The position numbers were made by a program, and so were the translations under genes. A DNA stretch of 64,000 bases, taken from contig OZ025206.1 of NCBI GenBank assembly GCA_964019055.1, positions 5,837,617-5,901,616 on the forward strand. Direction: 5' to 3'. Of the stretch, positions 57,979-64,000 are shown piece after piece (the stretch's first letter is position 1; every line of letters starts with the position of its first letter). Below the pieces are notes generated by a model. It was not told the DNA's origin. It was given only the letters and a program-made list of their open reading frames with translations, and searched no databases. The DNA comes from Anthopleura xanthogrammica (lineage: Eukaryota; Cnidaria; Anthozoa; Actiniaria; Actiniidae).

Positions 57979-60900
57979 ATGGACTCCATTCGTGACGAAC
58001 TGAATTATTTCCACCGTACGAACGACTCTTTTAATCGAGGACATCGCTTCGTCTCCACCTTCGACGACGACAAAGACGAAGTAGACGAAATTCGACAGCA
58101 TGTTCGCAGTGCTATGAAAGAAGCGAGGCGAAAGATGGCGAACTTACGACGCGATGCCGAAGAGAAGTGAGTCCAAAAAAACAATAAAAACTATGACGAA
58201 TGTGTTATTATTTTGATACGATATCAATATTATAGGACACTTGAGGCCTTCTAAAGCTATCTGGCTGTTAATAAGCTTACATTTTGAAATAGTTTCGTAG
58301 GATTTAGTAATAATTTAAGCATTTTTGAGTTCCCTTGTTTACTTTGTGGCGAGAAATTTTTGGCAAGATCTTCAGATAATTTTGGGCTTAGTATGATAGC
58401 GTTTTGGTTTTGGTTCTGATTGATATCCATCATTTATTGGGATAAAATGTTTTATTTCTTTTAAGAAGTAATTTTATTGTAATACGCGTTCGAGAGCCTA
58501 AGAAATTGAATATTCCACCTTCTAATTATTGGTGTGAATATAGATATGCGTTGCTATAGACTTATTAAAGTCGAGTAAAAATCCACCAACACAAAACAAA
58601 AGAACACTTGAATTTTCAGCATATCCCATTAGATGTAGCTTCAATATGTAATAATTCCCATCTGTAAAGACCCCTTTAACCTATAAATGTGATAATCGAT
58701 GCCTTTTCTAATTTAAATTGTTTTTCATTGTTTTGACCCTCTCCCCCTCTCCTAGTTATGACAGGCATCCCCTTGCCATGGCCTATCGGCATGTACAGGG
58801 GTTCTCACTCGCATGTACAGAAAATAGGGTTTTGGTGAATCAAACTACGTGTTTCCATGACATTTAGTTGTTGGAAAACAACATTTTCAAGCATACATGC
58901 CTATGAAATGTCATGAAAACACCTTGATTAACGTCCACCAAAACCTATTTGAATTTGTCGCAACAATGATTGTATATTTATTGAATGTGCATTTGAAGGC
59001 ATAAAAACTATTACTGAGGCTGGCCTTACACTACAAGTATAGCAGAAAATGTTTTTATAACTGTTCAAAAGCTTGTATTTGTAGGTGTTCCGTTTTCATA
59101 AAACATGCTATCTGGACAAAAATGCAAATGCCTAGCCGTGCAAATTAAAGAGAAGGTTCCATGTTAATGCTATAGTTAAAAATTTGTCCAGTACTGTGTA
59201 ATTAAGGCCAGCTAGAATCTACTACAGGGTGTACAAAAGCTAAACAAGAACAATTACCTTTTTATCTTTTGTCTTTTATAGAGATAAACTATTAACAGAA
59301 GAGCAGAGATTAAGGCAACAACTGGAAAGAGAGTTATCAGAGAAATCAGAAGCGTTATTGAGAGAGAAATCTCGAAGTCTCATGAAGGATGGTGGAGGCA
59401 GAGGAAGACAAGAAGCCAGATACTCATCTCCTCTTCACTTCAGTCTTGATTATAGTGGAAGTTCTTTACTGAACAGTGGTGAACTAGAGGCTTCAAAGTC
59501 TCTAAATGCTCATGTAAGCTCATTACATTTTTTCATATTCTGAGATATGCACATATAATTTTTCCTAAAGTTGTAAAAAGAATGAGCCTTTGTGTATTAA
59601 TAACTTTTTCAGGTGAATGTACATCAACCTCCTCTATTTGATTTGCTACTAATGATAATAATAATATATCTTGACACCTCTCCTCACTCCCCCAGGGATA
59701 TTACCTCAGCTTCCAATAGGCAATGTGCTTCAAAGCTCCATTCTTGTTCCCAGGCGCTACTCATTAGCCAAATCGTAGGCTCTGGGAAACCCTACTGATC
59801 GTAAGCCAGAATCTTGCAACCAGGTCGTCAGAGCTCATGCTCTATCTCAAGAACGCGGACTATAAAAATGCCAGCTCAACCTTTCTAATGGCTTGTTTAC
59901 AACTTCTATTTGCAAACAGCAAATAGTGACCAAGGGAAATATAGGGAAGTGCTTAAAATAACAGCAGGTCATCGGACAATGTCTGGCCAAAATTGGAACT
60001 CGTTTGGTGAAATATTTGCCTTGCTGGTTATTTTGACCAGTAACATTGATCCAGAAACAAGGTATGACCAAGCTAAAACTAATTTGACTATTCTTTTTGT
60101 TGTTTGACTATTAACAGCTTACAGAAAAGTTAGCAAATGCAGAAGCTGAGATTCAAGCAACCCAAATGACACGTGATGGACTACTGATGCAGGCTGATTC
60201 AAGAATTGCAGCTCAAGGAGCAGGTATGATTATTATAGTATATATTATATGCTCTTATTAATCAAGTTTATTATACATTTTACTCACTATCTCACTTCTG
60301 ACTGGCCAAGAGCCCTCAGCCAATCCCTGATATCATGTAGGTAAAACCTACAGATAATACATTTATCATGTCGAGTTCAAAGTTTACAATTATGAAATTG
60401 GAAATATGTTTGCTATTTTTTCGAAAGCAGAATTAAATCTTTATTCTTAATTAACAAAATGTATAATAAAACAATTATTGAACTTTGTTTTCGCATGATA
60501 TCGTAAATATCAAGACCTCTGCCATTTTATAACACGGCCTTGGTCTTGATAATTTATGATATCATGCTCAACCTCATCCAATAATTGTTTAATATTACAG
60601 TGGTACTCAAAAGCAGGTGAATGTAAGCCCCAAAAACTGTTTTACGTAATGTCTTGTGTTACATATTCTTAATCAATAACTAAATTACGTCATTCCCGGT
60701 ATATACCACTTGCTCCATTCCCCTTGAGGTTGCGTCATCTTTGACTTATCTGTCTCTTTTCTCCACAGCACTTGTTGATAAAATCTACAGAGCACAAAAG
60801 GAGAGGGATACTGCTGTTAATGCCAGACTTAGACAAGCCAAGGATGAAAAGGAAGACTTGCTGGCTACAATGCGAAGATTGGAAAAAGAGCAAGCTGGGT

Positions 60901-63900
60901 ATGATGATGATTTAACTGCTGCTTGTTATAAAAATAATATCAAATAGTTATCTTTCACTGGTACATGCTGATCGAGACAACAGTGGGGACATGGAAATTG
61001 GGCAATACACTGCAGTCAATCAGAGTATGTAAAGGTACCAAACAATTTGTTTGATTTACAGTAGTGTATTCCTTGATTTCCCTGCCAGGAATGTTGTCTC
61101 AATCAGCATAGCAATGAAAACAGTAGTGGTAAAGATAAATATTTATAAAATAGTTCAGATTGGCTGGTAGCTGTGTTTACATGAGGCTATGTAAACACAG
61201 CAATTTCAGTATTTTATAAAACAAATAGAAAACGTTATGCCATGTTTACATAGCCTGATATAAACACTCGGGAAAGTTTGGGAGAAGTCTTGAGCTCTGT
61301 GTAAACCTCGCCTGCGGCTTGGTTTTACACAACAGCTCTCGACTTCTCCCAAACTTCCCTCGTGATTATATCAGGCTATGTAAACACGGCAAACGTTTTC
61401 TATTTGTTAAATATGAAAAAAGTGAGTTTGGTTTGGAACTTTTAGGTAAACTTAATATTGTAGATCATGAATTTCATGAAAGAAAAAAACAAATGAAGGA
61501 AAAATAATGACGGAATGAAAAGAAAAGGGACAGGAGAAGAAAGAAAAGAAGAAGAAAAAAGGAGAAGGAAGGAAAATAGAAAATTATGGAAAGGAAAGGG
61601 ATTAACAGAAAGTAAAAGGAAAAAAGAAAAGAAAATGGAAAGAAATAAAATCCAGGAAAGAAAAATTTGCTCAGGGAATGTGGTTTAAAATAAGAAACAC
61701 TTCCAAGACTCATTTGTAACTTTTATAAACTTTTATTTTATTTCCAAGTACATTTTATAAGTCAGTTCAAACCCACTATAAAGTAATAACAAAAAAAATC
61801 AAATCCTTCAAATGTTATCAGTGCCCTGAAACAGCCTCTGAGCTGATCAAAGTCAGGGCACAAATCGAATAGAACTTTCCTGAATTTGCTTGAATGATCA
61901 CAGAACAAAAGATTCAAGTCCAGACTGGAGTTTTCAAATCCATACATTTACTGCATTTGTCTACTCCAGCCCTAACCTTCAATCTACTGTCTGTGGTCAG
62001 TCAATTGAATTGGAAAAGGTCTTTTTTAAATAGCATGTTAAGTTTTGTGGAGGGAGGAAAACTGGAAAACCCAGAGAAAAACCTCGAATCAAGGGAAAGA
62101 ACCAACAAATAGTGACAGCCAATTCAAACCAAGAAACTAGTAAGTGATAGTGTGGTTTTCAATCCACCTGTCATTGAGGATTCAATATACCCTGGTTTAC
62201 CATTATAACAGGTGGCAGTCTCTCTTTCTGTCTAAATAAATAATTCTTATCTACTCTGCACTTGGTTCATAAACTACACACATTGACATTCCAAAAATTT
62301 GGTGCAGCACAATATATTTGATTTGAATTCTTTCTAAATGGAAAGGTAAATAAGATGATGGATATAGGAATTTGATATTTAGAAAGGTTAAATGCTGTTG
62401 TTTTCTTAAGCAAAAATTGACAGCTTTTTTTAATTGTTAGATGCAAATGAAATATAAAGAAGTGAAAAGGGAATTTTACCTTTTTTCCAACTGAAATTTT
62501 ATTTTTATTTTTTCAACATTTTATTTATGATTCCAGTATATTTCTAGTAATTTCAATTAAGCATATAGTCATTTGTAGTCCTGCGTTTTTAGCTTTTATT
62601 TCCTTGCATTTTTTTAAATCAAATTTTTCATTTTCCCATCATTATAATTATTTAACACGAAGTGAAACCTGAAAATTCAGCCTGATTTTCATGGGCAACA
62701 CTTTGAGAAATAAAACGTTTTTGAAAAACATAAAATCTACACTAAAAAAATCTTGAACTGATAAGTTGCAATATCATGCTCAACCTCATCCAATGATTGT
62801 TTATTGCTCGTCTTGACTTGTATTGTCATTGCGTTTCAGATTTGACTCAGGAGTGGATTCAGTCTACGACGAAGAGGATGCTGATCAGGTTAGAATAAGT
62901 ACCGAATGTAGTTGTAATTGTAGTGGTTTTCATCATGCTTGGGAAATACTCTCGTTGAATGACTGGAAGGTGAGTGTTAGGTTAAGAATGGTGTTTGAAA
63001 ATTCCTGCACAATGCATGACATTGAATCACATGGGAAAACTCAACGACATCATTTTGAGATTTTTTTACATTGATATCATAAAAAAGCAAACAAAGTGAC
63101 AACGCAAAGCTTTAAAGTAACAAAGGAAGGAATGAAAAAAGGGATAACATAGGACGAAAAAATGAAAGAAGGGAAGAGGGAGAGAGACACACACAGACAG
63201 ATAGACAGACAGACAGACAGAAAGCAACAGCATCAGCAAAAGAAGAAAAACAGCGATTCTGAAACAAACGAGTTTATTCCGTGATACTACGTAGCAGAAA
63301 AACAAAGTGCTTTTTATAATCAGTATAACTCTTCTGAAGGCCTTTCATTCTCTTCAACACAACATGCGGCGACAACTACGAACAACTAGTTTTTATTTTT
63401 TTGTGTGACTTCGATATGTGTGGCTGCTGGAGGATATTTCATAATGTTTTTATTGCAGTCATTCGTTTTATAACTCTCTTGGAGCTTCACTAACAAAAGA
63501 AGAAAAAAAACCTTTAAGCAGTTAGACGTCTGGAAAATTTAATGCCCCAAGCAACGGCAAAACCCGTCCCTTAAAGCTTTCTCTTTTATATTTTCTCAAA
63601 ATGACCCATACATATATAACCATCAACTATGCATCCTGACTGTTAATAACGAACACACCGGCAGACATACCCACACACACTCGTTATAATGCATTTCTTT
63701 GGCTACAACCGAGTTTTCAAGACCTTATTTATGTATATGAGAAGGATAGACTGTTGTCGATCACCACATAGTGTATTTTCTCCTTTTTTCGTTGTTTTTT
63801 CTTCTCTTTTATAAAATGATAGTCAGGGATGTCTTCTAACCTCTTCTTTTTTCGTTTCTTTTTTATGTAGTCAATAAAAGACTTGCTTAACAGACTAACA

Positions 63901-64000
63901 ATATCCGAAAGCCCTCGTTCTATCGACAAACAAGGTACAATGATGGCGGATAAACTAAAATCAGCTCAAAAAACACACCAGAGAGCAATAGCAGAGGAGC
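57979..64000 (+). CDS. MIPOL1: MIPOL1 (mirror-image polydactyly 1-like coiled-coil protein), 5' part, at least six exons
   Basis: Exons 57979-58166, 59282-59513, 60118-60223, 60769-60898, 62840-62888 and 63871-64000 (continuing). All phases agree and give about 278 residues so far. The protein is largely helical coiled coil rich in Glu, Lys, Arg and Gln (about 34-110 and 141-219), broken by a Ser-rich linker. ALVDKIYRAQKERDTAV (from 176) corresponds to human MIPOL1 ALVEEVYFAQKERDEAV. SIKDLLNRL (from 236), then KQGTMMADKL, corresponds to its LQELLNRI region, in the same order. The N-terminal 60 residues, with an Asp-rich patch, look lineage-specific. MIPOL1 is a poorly understood coiled-coil protein; no enzymatic function is expected. 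The start has context TCCATGG. The gene is truncated by the window end. Introns carry foldback elements and a SINE. Confidence 0.8.
60494..60567. repeat. Imperfect palindrome in MIPOL1 intron 3
   Basis: CATGATATCGTAAATATCAA...GACC pairs with GGTCTTGATAATTTATGATA-TCATG. The right flank (ATGCTCAACCTCATCCAATR) is repeated at about 62774-62800, marking a dispersed element. Confidence 0.65.
60950..61136. mobile_element. Foldback MITE-like element, family B, copy 2
   Basis: ATCTTTCACTGGTACATGCT and GATCGAGACAAC at the left pair with GTTGTCTCAATCAGCATAGC and AGTAGTGGTAAAGAT at the right. The same terminal design occurs at 10227-10402. Confidence 0.75.
61218..61409. mobile_element. Foldback element in MIPOL1 intron 4
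   Basis: AACAAATAGAAAACGTTATG, CATAGCCTGATATAAACACT and AAGTTTGGGAGAAGTC are answered by GACTTCTCCCAAACTTCCCT, ATATCAGGCTATG and AAACGTTTTCTATTTGTT. Confidence 0.85.
61480..61680 (+). repeat. Polypurine tract in MIPOL1 intron 4
   Basis: GAAAA/GAAGG-rich, nearly pyrimidine-free on the plus strand. Confidence 0.85.
61819..62120 (-). mobile_element. SINE copy with 57-bp-type tail (minus)
   Basis: CAGTGCCCTGAAACAGCCTC...GTCAGGGCAC is the tail unit. AGTTTTGTGGAGGGAGGAAA and GAGAAAAACCTCGAATCAAG are the SINE body. The tRNA head is missing or lost. It lies in MIPOL1 intron 4. Confidence 0.7.
63080..63245 (+). repeat. Purine-rich tract with (ACAG)n
   Basis: GGAAGG/GAAAG-type purines followed by ACACACAGACAGATAGACAG repeats, in MIPOL1 intron 5. 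Confidence 0.8.

Noticed and set aside
1..64000. CRISPR arrays, operons, bacterial promoters or phage genes
   Set aside because: The window is eukaryotic. Tandem arrays here lack unique spacers between conserved repeats, and genes are intron-split with separate promoters.

Overview
The window looks like nuclear DNA of an animal, most likely an anthozoan cnidarian (coral or sea anemone). It is AT-rich. Its genes have many short exons with GT-AG introns, and introns and intergenic DNA are crowded with short foldback (MITE-like) elements, tRNA-derived SINEs and microsatellites. The encoded proteins are animal orthologues (ALDH6A1, LIN52, ODF3/CIMAP, an SLC29-type transporter, MIPOL1). One further gene resembles MysC, the ATP-grasp enzyme of mycosporine-like amino acid synthesis, a pathway reported in anthozoans. 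The species is not identified. Exon models were built by hand from splice sites, reading phase and remembered family motifs; no search was run.

Layout: 1-9.4 kb holds repeats, MITEs and no gene I can support. 9.75-11.0 kb (minus) is a two-exon LicD-type membrane protein gene. 12.05-23.76 kb (minus) is an 18-exon ALDH6A1 gene. Divergent from it, 667 bp away, is the six-exon LIN52 gene (24.43-27.77 kb, plus), followed by a four-exon ODF3-like gene (28.42-31.22 kb, plus). An equilibrative nucleoside transporter (ENT) gene covers 34.0-48.66 kb (plus). It has 14 exons plus a second, alternative first exon 3.4 kb upstream that was too short to stand out as an ORF. 51.2-52.7 kb (plus) is an intronless four-RRM protein gene, bracketed by two inverted copies of a 72-bp minisatellite. 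55.6-57.06 kb (minus) is the intronless, membrane-anchored MysC-like ATP-grasp gene. Divergent from it, MIPOL1 starts at 57.98 kb (plus) and runs off the window end.

The genes do not form an operon-like system. The most informative points are: (i) the head-to-head ALDH6A1-LIN52 pair, an arrangement I also recall from human chromosome 14q24.3; (ii) the ENT alternative first exon, which adds an acidic dileucine sorting motif like that known in lysosomal ENT3; (iii) the stand-alone MysC-like gene; (iv) a 37-bp minisatellite with 189-bp higher-order periodicity in ENT intron 1; (v) a tRNA-Thr-like cloverleaf whose 3' half forms one arm of a perfect 58-bp palindrome; and (vi) a TTAA-flanked piggyBac-like element and many foldback families shared between loci.
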